Assembly: GCA_030267905.1 (NCBI GenBank)
Contig: BRXX01000001.1
Span: forward strand, 450 to 64,449
Direction: 5' to 3'
Source: Triparma verrucosa
Lineage: Eukaryota; Sar; Bolidophyceae; Parmales; Triparmaceae
DNA: 64,000 nt
A program made the position numbers and the translations under genes. Shown here one piece after another: positions 40,672 through 53,667 of this stretch (within the stretch, counting starts at the first letter, position 1; every line of letters starts with the position of its first letter). Under the pieces are notes generated by a model that made no database searches, was not told the origin of the DNA, and worked only from the letters and a program-made list of their open reading frames with translations.

Positions 40672-42937
40672 ATGTCCTCTCCGGCTTACGAATCGCCGCC
40701 ATCCCAAAATTCCCTCAAATCCATCAAGTCTCCTCAGACTGATCTCTCTTCGTCAACCACCGTTTCATTTCGCTCCTCTCTGTCCCCTGACTCACGACGC
40801 AGCAGCAGCGGTTCGAAAAATGAGTGAGTAATATACACTTCCGTAGACGCGCGTCTGCCGAGTGCGAGTACCCGCTGTCGCGTGACCATAGTTTTGTGTT
40901 GTTTTGAAAATAACCTCCAGCGCCAACGCAATTCGTCACATTCAGGAAGTGAAAGATCGTTGAATTGAACAATAAACCCAATTCCTTTCTAACCCTACCA
41001 CCTCTCCTTCGTCGTGCGCGTTGTGTGTACGTCAGCGCTCACAAGTGGGGTCACTCAGGATACCTGACCCCAAAGGAGACTACTGCCCTTGGCAAGCTCC
41101 GTCTTCACGTCTCTTCCCTTCCTCAAAGTTACCAATCTACGGTGTTCACATTCAAGGATGCCGGAGAAGGCGAGGACGACTGTCTACTGAGGTGGCTGAG
41201 GGCAAGAAGGTTCAAGGTTAAGGACGTCGAAGAGGTAAGAAAGTCAAAAAGAAGCTAATAACTGATTCAAAACAAAACAAAAGTCTCACCGTTTTCGTCT
41301 CAGATGATAGAATCTGCGCATTCGTTGCGCCAAGTCAAGCCACCGCCGCCGCAGACGCCCGCTTCAATTGTTCAAAAGCTCAACCCGCAGTACTATCTTG
41401 GACACACCAAGTCTGGCAATCCGATTTTCATCAGCAAGCCGGGGAAGACCGACGTGTATGGCTTGGAGTGCTGTCTCAACATGGAGGGGGTTATGGGAAA
41501 CCACTGGGAGGCCATGGAGGTAAGTAGACGACACTTTACTGCGCGATGGGCATGTGGTGTGTGATTTTATTTTCCGACTAACAGGACATAATAAATGTTC
41601 TTACCCATAACCAACAAACTGGACGATGACACTATGGTTACAGGAGGGCTTCACTCAAGAGCTGCTAAAGTCAAAAAATAAGCATTCCGCATTCGACGAT
41701 TACTCTTGCCTCTGTGTGCTTGACCTACACGGTCTCAACTCTTCCCAGCTCAACAAGAAAATGCTACGAGTAGTCAAAGAACAAGCCAGCATCGACAACC
41801 TTTGCTACCCCGAGACGATGAACTTAATGATCCTCCTGAGCCCTCCGCCCACGTTTGCTATCTTCTACCGCCTCATAAGGGCGTTTTTGCCAAGCAGAAC
41901 TGTCAGTAAGATAGAACTTTACGCGAATAGGAGCAAGGGTGAGTACATCATGTTACAATAATTTCAATGGTCACATAACCCTACCAATATGTTGTCTGAA
42001 CAAACAAAATACACTACGTTCGAATTAAATAACTAACTCCATTGCAATTTTTTAACTGTTCATGACAAAGGATTGAAAAGGCTGTCCGAGCTTATTGACG
42101 AAGAGGAGGTGAGGCAGAGATAGTCAAAATACGATCCGCAACCGACGAAGTCGAAATTAACAAACCATCTGCTTTGTGATTTACTTTGTTCCTCCATACA
42201 TACATTTTCAATGTGTGAATGAACAGTTGAGTGTCGAATACGGCGGAACAAAAGAGGCCGAAAACAGCGACGAAGAGAGGGTCATTGTTGAAAGGCTTAG
42301 ACTTGGGAAAGGGTTCGTTGACCTCGCGGTTTCTCAAGGAGAGTCTTTGACAGTAAAAATTTACACCAAAACTCAATCCACTGGCGTCTTCGTCATCAAA
42401 TCGACGTCAAGCGAAGGAAATGAGCCACTAGGGACTTTAGAAGTCACTAACGACGGCAACCCTGACAACGATGGCGTTACAGACGAAGTTCACATTAAAC
42501 ACATTGAGATTGATTTTGGGTTGACCCTCAAGGGACCCGGAACATTCAGAGTTGAGGGGAAGGCTGGGAGTAAGTGCCGTACCATTTTATACAGAGTACT
42601 GACGAATTGTTAAATGCCACTCACATATTCAACGCTACTGTTCGCTTTATGTGCTAAATATTACATGCCAGATGCTAACCCTTGACACCCTGTATTGTAT
42701 TCCGCTACCGCAGGTTCAATGTTTGGAGCTGGTCATGATTTTCTAATTGTCGGCACAATAACTTCTACCGAGGAACTTAAAAAGCCGTCAAAGCCGTTGG
42801 TGTCGCCGTCGTCGTCTCCTGAAATTGAAATAATAAAAACATCGTACGGTCGCGACGCTAACCTCCGAGATGGGACAGATGGGTCAAAAAAGAAGAAAAG
42901 GGGAAATTTCTTCGGGCGGGGGGGGAAGAAGAGTTAA
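40672..42937 (+). CDS. SEC14/CRAL-TRIO and GOLD domain lipid-transfer protein
   Basis: Seven exons (40672..40823, 41036..41234, 41304..41519, 41644..41938, 42071..42108, 42227..42569, 42714..42937) join to 488 aa. A Ser-rich leader is followed by the CRAL-TRIO N-terminal helix region (DDCLLRWLRARRFKVKDVEE). Next comes the lipid-binding fold (YSCLCVLDLHGLN; PETMNLMILLSPPPTFAIFY; PSRTVSKIELY), then a beta-rich GOLD-like domain (RLRLGKGFVDLAVSQGESLT; GPGTFRVEGKAG; GAGHDFLIVG). It ends in a basic tail. Similar arrangements (patellins, SEC14L) move phosphoinositides or other lipids between membranes. Ligand unknown. Confidence 0.9.
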
Positions 42938-43138
42938 GACGAGTTGAGATGAGACGAAAAGAACACAAGAAGGGCAAGACGAACGCCGTGAGGGGGGGGG
43001 GGAGATTGACTCTGGGACTACATGTTTGAGGAGGAGATTACGGGGGGAATGTGAGGGTTGAGGATGGAATTAGGCATGGATGAAAAAAAAACGCGTTACC
43101 AATATGCTAGTTAATTAAATTATATTAACAAATGGCTT

Positions 43139-46100
43139 TCAGTACAGGTTATTACTCTTCAGCAAGAGCATATCCTTGTAATCGTTCTCCAACTTGACGG
43201 CCTTCTTCATTTGGGCTGCCTTGAAGTTTTGCCTCATAGATTCCCTTCGAGCTATCTGCTTCTGCCCTGGAATAGAAGTTTCAGAAGTCCCAGAGATACC
43301 CTTGGCGGAGTCCGGGATAAGAGGCATCGAACCTTGTATCTTGGTGGTAAACGAGGAGCGCATTGATATTTTTGGGGAGTTACCAATATTCGCCTGCGAT
43401 CCCATGCTCGTCAAAAGTGCTACGGAACTTCGATGTTCGGCGCCGAAGAGATTTCCTTCGGCGGGTGGAAGAGGGGCGTTGACAGGGGGGAGCTTCGTAG
43501 TTGCAGGTGAAACAGGGAGGTGTTCCCCCCCCTCTGAAAAATCGTCCGCTGCTACATGCTCCCCCATGAAATGGGACCCAGGGATGTGATAATCATGGCT
43601 AAGGACAAGGTCGTCTTCTTCGTCAGCCCCCACGTCATTCTCCTTCTTGAACAATTCGATCTTCGCCTCCATGGTGATTTCGGCTCCAGGGACTGGCATG
43701 GCGAAGTCCTTAGGGGTTTGCTTCACATGTTCGATCATCATTTTATTGTACTCTCCAGCTGGCCTTGAGCCACTCTGAAGTTTGGGCCCGTCGGATGAGC
43801 CCACTTCGACTGCTTTCAAGGTCTCTCCTTCTACCTTGCCGGGGATGAACGTTAAAAGCCTCTCAACGACAATGTTTAGCCAACTCTGGACCACCTCAGT
43901 TCCGGCGTACTCGCAACTTGTCATGACCACTTCCCAACCTTTCTTCAACTTGGTAGCCATATCAGAGTCCGTAACGGTAACCTCGCAATCGTCTAGAATT
44001 GAGGTATCCATAGAAAGTAGTACCATAAGGATATTTGTTACTTTAGGGTCGTTTTTAAGTAGGTCCTGGGGATACTGGTGAAGTGCTGCGGAGCAGATGC
44101 TGCGCATAAGGAGGCCATTCGCGTCGTCCGACTCCTCAGCTAGAGCAACCAAGTAGTGAATGATCCCGGGGGAAGAGCGGACGAACAGCTCCTGGGAGTC
44201 GGGGTAGCAGGAAATGTTGTAGAGGGAAACGCAGGCGTGGTACTTTATTAGAGGAGAAGGGTACTCAATCATCTTCCCGAGAACCATCATAATCTTCGAT
44301 TCAAGCACAACGCGTCCGATCGCCTTCGGATTGGCCGTTAAGTTGCGTACTATGGCCACGCAGCGTTCGTAAACTGTCTTCGTCAACCCTAAGAGGTCTT
44401 GTAGGGTTAACCAGTAGATGGCCTCGATGACGCCATCTTCTATGAGCTGCGTGACAAACCTGCAGGTCGAGAGGTTGAGGATGGCAGTGGCAACGTCGGC
44501 CTTGATCTCAGCATTTTCAAGCTTCGAGAGACGCAGGAGGATGTTACCCCCCTTCGAGTCTTGGATTGTGACATGGCCGTCGGAGTAGAAGCTTATTTCG
44601 CGCATTATCTTGGCGACGATCATAAGGTCCTCCTCATTTCCGTCTCCTCCGGCACCCATGAGGCTCTTCATCATCATGCCCAGGGACGGGACCAGATCCT
44701 CCTCTACCGCAGTTTTACGACTCTCGGGGTACTCAACGACGAGGTTGCAGACAGCACGCAAAGCGTTCATCTTCGTCTCGATGGGCATGAAGGTGTGCTT
44801 CATGGTGGCGACGAGAATGAACATCCCATCTTCACTGACCTGCTGGTACCCAGCAGGATTGGTGGAGAGGTTGGTAAGCGAACAAACGCCGAGTACCCTG
44901 CAGGCTGCGTTTCCATTCTCGATGATGTGACCGATGCATTGGACTACGTTCTGGTCAAGAAGGGCCTGGTGATTATCCGTGTGAGCTGTAAGATTCCAAA
45001 TGACCTCCGCACACTTCTCTACCCATTCCTCGCTGTGGCGAATACTGCTGATTTTGATAAGAGCGTGACACAGGTTTGGCTCCTTCACAAAGTAGTGGTG
45101 AGTAGTTGGCAGCCTACTCAAGTTGGATAGAGCACTGCCGCACATTTTCTTAACCTCGATGTGGGCCATGGGAGTGACTGTCTGGACAACGAGGACGTGG
45201 ATGGCATTCATCTCCATCAAGGTATCAGCGTAGGTAGAGGCGAGCTTTTATGGAGTAGGGTAGCGGGGGTTAGAGATACCGAAAACGAAAGCCGACACAA
45301 CGTTGATGTTTTTCTTTCCCTTTGGCTCACCTTCTCCTCGCAGGTGAGGTTTTGGAGAGCAGTGACACAGAGCGATATAACTTCCGATGTTTGGACCTGC
45401 TTCGTCAGCCTGATCAGACTACTCATGATGCCCTGGTTCACCATTAGCTCCCTGGTGTCTTTCGTGATGAGAAGATTGAAAAGGGCCTTCGCCAAGGTCT
45501 CCTTGATATAGTCTACGTTCACACGAAGCACTGAAACTACTATCAAATCCTGAACCACCCCCTTCTCTTTCATCTCCTCGATGTCCGATGACTTGAGCCA
45601 CACGGAGAGGGAGTTGCAGAGCGCAATTGCGCAGTGCCTCTGGATAACACTGGCTTCCTTGTGGCCGGAACGCATCATCTGGGCAAGGCAGGGAGCAACC
45701 TTGACGATCTCCTTTCCGAACATGGTCCTGCCACGTGGGTAGGTGGAAAGGTTAGAGAAGGTCTGCGCACACCACACCAGCCGTGGGGAGGACGTGTCTG
45801 AAGTGTTGGCGGTTGCTATCAGGGCGTCTAGGAAGCCGTGGTCGGAAAGGACCTTCTTCAAGCTCAGATTGTAAAACATGGCGCTAGCGCACATCTTGGC
45901 CTCCTCGAATTCCTGTCTGGCGAGCTGTACGAGAGACAACACCGCTCCATCGCTGACAAGCTTCTTCGCGCTCGCCTCCGTTGTGCTGAGGTACATGAGT
46001 ATGCTAGAAATCTTCGACGCTGTGGGCCTGTCGAGCTTGGCAGTGGCAGAGCCTTCCGGAATGGAGTTTTGAATGGGTACCCAAAGAGCCTTGACTAGAT

Positions 46101-48871
46101 TCGTCTTCATGAGCTTCTCGTGGGTGTCACTCGAACGGACGAGTGAGGCCAGAGAGGCCAAATTCTGCGGAATCAGGTGAGTGAGCTCCTTATTCAGGAG
46201 AAGTTGTGTCAGCATCTCGGCTCCACCCTGGTCGACCAGCATCATGTGGACATTTTGCCACGTGGCGATGTTGAAAAGGCCGAGGGAGATACCCTCCCAG
46301 TGCATGTCGTGGTGCATGATGCTCTTCAGCGCTGGGATAACTCCCGATGATATGACGCTCATGTAAGTGTCCTCGAAGGAGAGTAGATTGCAAAGGGCTC
46401 CGAGGGCGTCGTGGCGAGGTCCCTCAGCGTCCCCCGAGAGGAGACCGATGAGAGGCGGAACGCCGCGGCTTCGGATGACGGCCCCACGGGTATTCTCATC
46501 AGTGGCGAAGTTGGCTAAGGATTTAGAGGCGACTGCAGAGGTTCGTGAAGACTTGGACGATAGTAAAGAACAGAGGACTGGAATCCCGTTCTTAGCGGCG
46601 ACCTTGAAGAGGAGCGAAAGAACCCGATCAGTAAGTTAGTCAATTGACAGGACACGGGAAAAGGATTCAGACGGAGAATTTTACTCACCTTTTGTCTAAG
46701 CTCGGTTTGGGCGGTCAGATTGCTCAGAACAAGAGTGCAAAGGTACACGGTCTCCTCGTGGTCCGCTTTCAGCATGTCCGTGATGACCTCGATGACGTCC
46801 ATATTCACCATTTCCTTCGTGCAAGATTTGAGCTGCGACAGATTACAGAGTGCGATGGCGCACGCCTTCATGGTTCGAGAATTTGGAGAGTTCCTAATGA
46901 GCGTATTCAAGACCTCGATCGCGCCCTCGTCGGCAATCTTCTGGCGTGCGTTCATGAGGCACGACAAATTTTGAACTACCTCGCCGCTAAAGGATGAAAG
47001 GAAGGGGACGTTGAGGACAGTGAGGCGCTTAACGCAGTCCATTATGTGCTTGTTAACAGAGTCGGCCATAGAGCCAGTGAGGATCGGAGAAATATTGTGA
47101 AGGCCCTTGCAAGCGATCATGACGGTCACCGGGTTATTTGCGTTGATGGTGAGCTTTGTCAGGGGAGGAATGATACCCATGCTTATCAGGCGCTCTTCGA
47201 TATCCTCGAGCTGCGTGAAGAAGCACAGGGATTTTGCGCAATACTGCATCACGCGGGGGTCTGAGGTTTCCAATGAGAGTTGTGAGATTGCCTTGACGAT
47301 GCCGAAGTCAAAGAGCTTCGAGTCAGCGCGACCCTCGCCTGAAAGGTTTAGGATGCACGACATGCAGTACGTTAAGGTTTCGCGATCTTTCGTAGATAGA
47401 GCGAGCTCTAAAAGTGACTCTAGGCCTCCCTCCTCGGCAAATTGAGTCTCCATCTGAGCGGCGAGAGGGGTTAGGAACGAGGAATAGAGGAACGACAAGA
47501 GAAGATGATCCCGTTCTCACCTGCTCCTTCAAGGACATGTTTAGGAGAGCAGCAGCACACTTTCGCTTCACCCTTATCTTCCTGTCGTCTTGAACTTCGG
47601 AGGGGGCTAGAGTAGGAGAGGGCGGCGCTTCCTCGGATTTTATAACCTGCTAGAAATGACCAAAGAGATACATGTTAACAGGAATATACATATATAAGGG
47701 ACTGAAAATTGATCTAGTTTGACGTTCTCCTCACCTCAGGGCTGGCACCGTTGTCCATGTATTGGGATTTGCTGCGTTTTTTGAGAAAACGAGGGTCGAC
47801 TTGGTGCGCGATTCCGTCTGTCCGAGACATCACCAGTAAGCCCTCAGGTGAAACCGCGTGCAAGTAAGCTTCGTGGAGGTGGGTGTCGTCCCCTGCCATG
47901 TCGAGATCGTGGTGCTCCATTCCCATGTGCCTTTTGAACAGGTTCTTTGTGAATCCGGCGCTGAGCCCCAAGTTGTTGAGACCGGGAATTGGGTTGCTAG
48001 AACTGAGGTCCGCCTCGTCGGAGGAGCCAAAATGCATGTGCTTCCGCTGCTTGCTGTTGTGCCTTGGAGACGGAGACTCCCCCGTAAGTGAGTGCTCCTT
48101 CTGCATTTGCAACTTCCTAGCCTTGTCCTATGGTGTACAGGGAGGTGGATGGTGGAGGGTTGGAATTGAGGTTAAGAGTGCGGACGAATTTAGGGTTACG
48201 GGGCAGCTTACCTCCTTCTTCTGTTTCATCTTTTGGTATAGGGCCATCACCACAGAGTCTTTGTCGGGATGGTTTCTCCAGAAGTTGCGCTCGTGGTGCA
48301 TGTTCCACCGGCGCACAAGAAGCTGCCGGCCGGGGAGGGGAGGGGGGGGGGAGAGAGAGATAACATTGAAAAGGAGTTAGGATTGATGGGCGAGAGAATG
48401 AAGGGTTGGGGGCAAACATGAGTATTGCTGTATAACAAAGTTTCGAAGATCCAACAAAAGGCCGAACAAATGAATATAGACGGGCTCATTACAGACGAAA
48501 TCTTACCTTGAGCTCCTCAATAGAAATAGGATAGGTATCAACGTTGTCCACGTTTTCTGGAAAGCAACGGAATTTGATCAAATATGGTCTCAGGGCATCT
48601 AGGCGGCCCTGCTTCGGGACATCTGGAGAGGTGGGGAATGAAAAATGGGTGAGCCTCGTTCAGGGGAGCTGGGAATTACTTTGGGCAAGGGGGCGCATAC
48701 CACAGAGCAAGAGAGAGCCTGTGACAACGAGGGACATTTTCAAAGACGAGCTGCAGGATTGACCATACCGAGACAAGCTGGGAGGACTGTTAGGTTTCTG
48801 TCGAGATGCTTACCTTTGTATCTCTCGGAGGCGGCCGCTGCAGCTCGACTCTGCCGGCCCAAGAGCGTCAT
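43139..48871 (-). CDS. Large armadillo-repeat protein (1,648 aa)
   Basis: Exons complement(43139..45244, 45331..46602, 46689..47453, 47521..47646, 47735..48127, 48212..48322, 48507..48622, 48814..48871) keep one frame throughout. After an N-terminal basic part (RRWNMHHERNFWRNHPDKDS), about 1,200 residues are ARM repeats, recognisable by recurring units such as CAAALLNMSL, CAIALCNLSQLKSC, ALGALCNLLSFEDT, CAQTFSNLSTYPRG and AVCNLVVEYPESR. The last ~250 residues are low-complexity and end in a basic coil. ARM proteins act as binding scaffolds (beta-catenin, Vac8, axonemal ARM proteins). No family was identifiable, and no catalytic domain is seen. Confidence 0.85.
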
Positions 48872-49143
48872 GTGCTTTCGCGGTTTGTGTTATAAGTGAT
48901 GCGTATGACACCGTCAGTAGGTAAATTTTATGAGAGTTGTGTTTTGAGCAATTGTTATAGACCAATAGACCAGACCATACCAATATGAGGGCCAGCAAAA
49001 AAAAAGGGCCAGCGAGAGAGTAAAGAAAGCAGGAACAAAACAAGTTAGGGTTTGCCTTCATCGGCTATTACCTGGGGCAGTGTATTCATAGCCCCGCTGG
49101 TAAAAATCAACATTGCGTAAGCCAAGATTCTTCCCTTGCTAAA
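48872..49143. other. Divergent promoter, ARM protein / NOTUM-like copy 2
   Basis: 272 bp, no ORF of note. Presumed shared promoter region. Confidence 0.4.
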
Positions 49144-50489
49144 ATGATTGCCTTTCATAGCATCGTTCTCCTTTTCTTATTTTCCTGTTTCGGACAGGCT
49201 TTCGGCAGATTGGCGCGATTCGAAAGCTTCAATACGACCACCTACCCATTGGCAAAATGCAACGACGGCTCTGACGCGGGAATATACTTCGCCAACAGTT
49301 CTTCTTCACAACCAACAAACTTCATGATATACTTGTCTAGCGGGGGATGGTGTTATGACGCAAAATCATGCCACGAACGATTTGTTACAAACCACGAACT
49401 CATGTCGTCCACAGGGTGGGGCTCAGAGAGAAACGTTCAGGGTATTTTTGATTCTGATTACGAGCCTTTGAATGAGAATAGTGTGTGGGTGAGAGGAGAA
49501 GAAGCAAACAAAATGCGATCCACAGTTTATCTCGCTAACACAAATCGCCTCGAATTCGCTGCAGGTTAATGTTCCGTATTGCAGCTCTGATGGTTGGATG
49601 GGGAATCTAGACAATGAGGAAATTGGTTTTGAGTTTCGTGGGCATGAAATCGTGAAGGCAACGCTGGAACTGGTCAAGGAGCGATGGAATGTGGGGAAGG
49701 GTGATACAGTAATTTTCGGGGGCGCGTCTGCAGGGGCGAGGGGGGCAATGGTTCACCTGGACATGGTGGCGGACTTTTTCAAGGACTCCACGGTGTTAGG
49801 AGTGCTCGATTCCCCGCTCTGGGTTGATCTAAATCCCCCAGATGAATCTACCGTTGGACTTTTGGACCAGACGCAGAAAGTTTATGAAGTAACTGGCGTT
49901 AGAGCGGTATCTGGCGGGGACGGAGTTATCACCGACGACTGTGCAGAGAGTTTCTTAGAAGAGGAGTTCAAGTGCCTATTTGGGCAGTACCGAATACCAT
50001 TTATCAAGGTAAGGAGACGTGGAAAGAGTTAGGGTTACAACATGTTAGCCTAACCCCTCTACTTCTTGCGCATCTTCTCGTGCCTCTTCTTTTGTGGGGG
50101 TGCTTCAGATCCCACACATTTTGATTTCGGCCGAGTTTGATAGTTTCCAGCTTGGGCAGGATGGTTTACAGCTACCCTACTCACCCAGCGAGAATGAATT
50201 CGCTGATGAGTTCGGCGATCAGATGCACAGAGTTTTTGAGGGCCTTATGGCTAACATGGGCGACAAGCACATTACATTTTACTCCCAACCTTGCTACAAC
50301 CATGCTATATCAATGGGGTCGAGTTACTTCACGAGTGCCACCTCCAACGGCATGACCCTTAACGATGCAGTGAGGACCTTTCTCGGAAATCCCTTGCAGA
50401 GCCAAGATTTGACAGAGTACTGCGAAGTAGGTTTTGATGCTTGCACAGCATCAGGAACGTTCTGTCCTTCACTGTCCACAGCATGGTGA
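49144..50489 (+). CDS. Secreted NOTUM/pectin-acetylesterase-family hydrolase (copy 2)
   Basis: Exons 49144..49488, 49565..50008 and 50109..50489 give 389 aa with a signal peptide (HSIVLLFLFSCFGQAFG). Motifs are YLSSGGWCYDAKSC, NVPYCSSDGWMGN, nucleophile motif FGGASAGARG, ISAEFDSFQLGQDG (Asp region) and YNHAISMG (likely catalytic His). It is the same family as the gene at 21884..23293 but clearly divergent, with different intron positions, so not a recent duplicate. The exon 1 donor was placed after TGG (49488) because the joined VWVNVPYCSSD reads through. Extracellular ester hydrolysis is inferred. Confidence 0.88.
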
Positions 50490-50531
50490 CGACAAACAAA
50501 AAAGAAAGAAAAAGTTTTAAAATTTTACGAT

Positions 50532-51170
50532 TCACAATTCTCCGCACTCGCTAATTTTAATATCATGCTTGGGCCTGTTGTCCACTCCCACCGAGCAGGC
50601 CTCAATTTTCCTAACAACAAGCATGGAGTCCTGGTCGATGACCTTCCCGAAGACGCAGTGCTTACCATCGAGCCAATCGGCGGCACCGCAGGTGATGAAG
50701 AACTGACAGCCATTTGAGTCAGGTCCAGAATTTGCCATGCTCAGTATACCCGGACCGTTATGCAAACCTGTTAAGTCCTCGTCTGCAAAAGGTATCTCGT
50801 TGTAGATCGATGTTTTCCCGGTGCCGTCGCCTTTCAGGAAATCGCCTCCTTGGATCATGAAGCCCTGGGGGAGGGGGGAAGAGAGGGTTACCAGATGTTC
50901 GAAAATGTGGACAGGTAAAGTATTGGTAATTAGACGAGCCCTCACCTTGATTACTCTGTGGAACTTCGAGCCCTTGTAGCCAACGGGCTGCGCAGACTTG
51001 GTGAACTCCCCAGTGCAGAACTGTCTGAAGTTCTCACAGGTCTTGGGCAGCTTCGAAGAATACAGCTCGAACTTCATGCGCCCAATGGGCGTGTCGGCGA
51101 CGGTAACGTCCAAGAACACGGCAGTGTTGTTGCGACGGAGAACGTCGCTAATGTTGGGATCTTCGCTCAT
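50532..51170 (-). CDS. PPIH: Cyclophilin H-type peptidyl-prolyl isomerase
   Basis: Cyclophilin of the U4/U6.U5 tri-snRNP. Exons complement(50532..50864, 50946..51170) give 185 aa (human 177). It follows PPIH closely: TVADTPIGRMKFELYSSKLP, ENFRQFCTGEF, GYKGSKFHRVIK with catalytic Arg, FMIQGGDFLKGDGTG, ILSMANSGPDSNGCQFF and DWLDGKHCVFGKVID. The ATG at 51170 is preceded by a CTGCCTCAG acceptor, so a 5'-UTR intron is probable. Convergent with NOTUM copy 2, 42 bp between stops. Confidence 0.95.
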   Translation of the reverse strand: MSEDPNISDVLRRNNTAVFLDVTVADTPIGRMKFELYSSKLPKTCENFRQFCTGEFTKSAQPVGYKGSKFHRVIKVRARLITNTLPVHIFEHLVTLSSPLPQGFMIQGGDFLKGDGTGKTSIYNEIPFADEDLTGLHNGPGILSMANSGPDSNGCQFFITCGAADWLDGKHCVFGKVIDQDSMLVVRKIEACSVGVDNRPKHDIKISECGEL

Positions 51171-51710
51171 ATTTGGGTGCGCGAACTGAGGCAGGAGGAT
51201 GCGGACCGAGGGGCAGTACAAAGAGACCTGTGGAGTCAGGGTCGAGGTAAGCATTCACAAATATTTATAATTCTAATGCAAATCACAGAAGAGAGCGACA
51301 AAGAGACACACGTTGAACTCGAAGCTCTTCGTTACAAACTCGTTCAATGGCAAAACACTAACACGGCGATTTTGCTTCCACCGGCGGATTGTGAGTGAAA
51401 CTCTCATAACAACGTTGCGCCAGCGCACTTCGCATTCTTCTTCGAAATATATGGGTCAAATAAGCGCATTACAAACTATACAGCGCAAAATGCGTTAGCA
51501 GAATACTTACAAATCAATTCTCTGTAGTCTACCTGGGAAGTCTTGAACACTTACTTTTGTTCATTGTGATTATGCTGTTTTAATATTGGAAAATTCAAAG
51601 CATTCATTCTCCCTCCCACGAAATTCCACCTCTCTCTAACAACAAATCCAATTTTCGTGCCCATCCCTCGCCCCTTGACCCTTTTGTCCCGCCTCCATCA
51701 TCTTAACATC
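51171..51710. other. Divergent region, PPIH / FkbM methyltransferase
   Basis: 540 bp, probably containing the PPIH 5'-UTR exon near 51550-51570 (minus strand, before a GTAAGTG) and two promoters. No coding gene recognised. Confidence 0.4.
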
Positions 51711-53186
51711 ATGCCTCTCAAACACGGGTTCAAACACCCTCTCACGGCCCTTTTCGGCGGCATCATTATCATCCTATTGTTCATCCTCAATAGAGATTTT
51801 GGCATGGAAGGCAATGTCATCTCCCAATCGGGCCTTTCTGAAAACTTGGAATTGATGAATCTTAAACCCTTGCCCTCAACTTCCCCCCACAAAAACCTTA
51901 AACCAATACATCCAACGACAACGGGAACGCTTAGTCCAGATGCAGTCAGAGCTAGAGAAGATCGCGCGACCAACTTTATCGAGTTTGGTCTTGAAACATC
52001 AAATTGTCCTAGCTCAGAGTGGCTGCAGGCCATGCGCGACGTTGATATCGCTGCCGGGCAACCAGTAATTTTGAATATCGGCTGCAACAAGGTGAGCACA
52101 TTCATGTGAACAGAAAGATGAGTGATCTTGTTGCTCAAACGGTGATTGTACAGACTCACGGATTCGCTCTACACAAAAATAAATGCCACTCTAACTCGTT
52201 GCTTCGAGCACACCCTCTCGGCTTTTGTCCTTGGCTTCGCCAGGGCTTCGATGCTATTAAGTTCTACGCTCTCTGGTCACTTCCGAAAGCCCCCGTTCCT
52301 AACGTTGATGATTGGTGGGCCAGCCTGAAAAATATTGCTAACAGCATTAATTGCGGGGCGTGTGGGCAGTGCTCAGGTCAGCCGAGCGCGGCATCCTCGG
52401 AAACCTTCCGCAAACCGGAAGTGCACGCCAGTAAACCCCCACCTCCCTTGGTCCTTTGTGTTGAGGTGAGAGATAAACGAAAATAAACATGGCATTGTGT
52501 GCATGACTGTTCTAGCCATGTTCCTAAAAATTACTTGTCGACAATGAGCTTACATGATTGGTTCGCTTTGCCGCTCGCAGCCACTTCCTATCAATGTCAA
52601 ATTATTGCATAAGAGTTGTAATGTTTTAAATTATGACAAAAATTTCCCCTCCCTCGAAGTCCTAGACCTCGCGGGTAGTTCCCACGCCGGCGACATCGTC
52701 TACCTACCTGATTCTGATAGCGCAGGTGTTGAAAACATCGCAATCACAAACTCAGTCACGAATACGCAGGTCAGGACTACAACAGTTGACGCTCTCGTTG
52801 AGCAGTACGAAATTAAGGAGATTGATGTACTTGCGATTGATACCGAGGGATACGATCCTCTGGTTCTGTCAGGAGCTAGTAAAACACTCAAAGAGAGAAA
52901 GGTCCGATACATCGAATTTGAATTTCACATAAAGGGACCGTGGGTGGGGACGTCCTTGTCATCGAAAATAGAAGATTTAGATGGGTTTGGATATGACTGC
53001 TTTTGGGCTGGAAAAGATGATAAAAAGAACGTGGGGGTACTTTGGCCTCTTACAGGAACAAGGAACTGGGATCCTAGGTATGATGATGTTAGAGCATGGA
53101 GCAATATTGTGTGCGTGGATCGTTTAGACCAGTGGGCTGCAGTTCTAGAAGAGTATGTTTACAAGCCTGCTGTTGGAACAGTTTGA
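51711..53186 (+). CDS. Membrane-anchored FkbM-family methyltransferase
   Basis: Exons 51711..52091, 52244..52465 and 52581..53186 give 402 aa. A signal anchor (LTALFGGIIIILLFIL) near the N-terminus suggests a Golgi/ER type II protein. The SAM-binding motif I spans the first splice junction (VILNIGCNKGFDAIKFY). A Cys/Pro-rich insert follows, then TTTVDALVEQYEIKEIDVLA and IDTEGYDPLVLSGASKTL, the FkbM hallmark. The family O-methylates sugars and other small molecules. A glycan substrate is plausible given the anchor and the neighbouring fucosyltransferase, but is inferred. Confidence 0.88.
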
Positions 53187-53667
53187 TGACGAAACTATAA
53201 AACGACGTTTCCCTCTTAGCATTATCTTTAAACTGTCTTTCTTTGTTCTTTGTTCTCTCTATTTGCGACTGCACAACATGCTGATGTTCTTCAGTACGGT
53301 CAATAAAAACAAGGTCCACGTATATCCCCCAGCCCTCCGGAAGCATCATATTCTCGTAAAAAAAGGCGAAGGCTGGTTGACTGCAAGTGGCCTACGAACT
53401 GAAACAGGCGCTTTGGTGGAGTAGGAGGAGAGTTGAAGGGAGCGACAGAAGAGGAATTTCCGAATTTGAGCAGGTAGTTTGCGTGAGTGAGGTGTACTCA
53501 CAGGTGATGGGGAATTTGAAGGACGTCGACGCAGTATCGCAGCTTCACCCGGGAGAGCTTCGAAAACCCTTCCCTTCACTTCACACCAACTGCTATCTTC
53601 ACATTCTCAGCAAAAGAGCTCAAAATGCAAACCCATCCAAATTAGAGCAGAGGAAGTCCTCCTCCTC
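53187..53667. other. Spacer between FkbM and GT10 genes
   Basis: 481 bp, head-to-tail arrangement. No credible gene. Presumably the FkbM 3' UTR and GT10 promoter. Confidence 0.5.
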
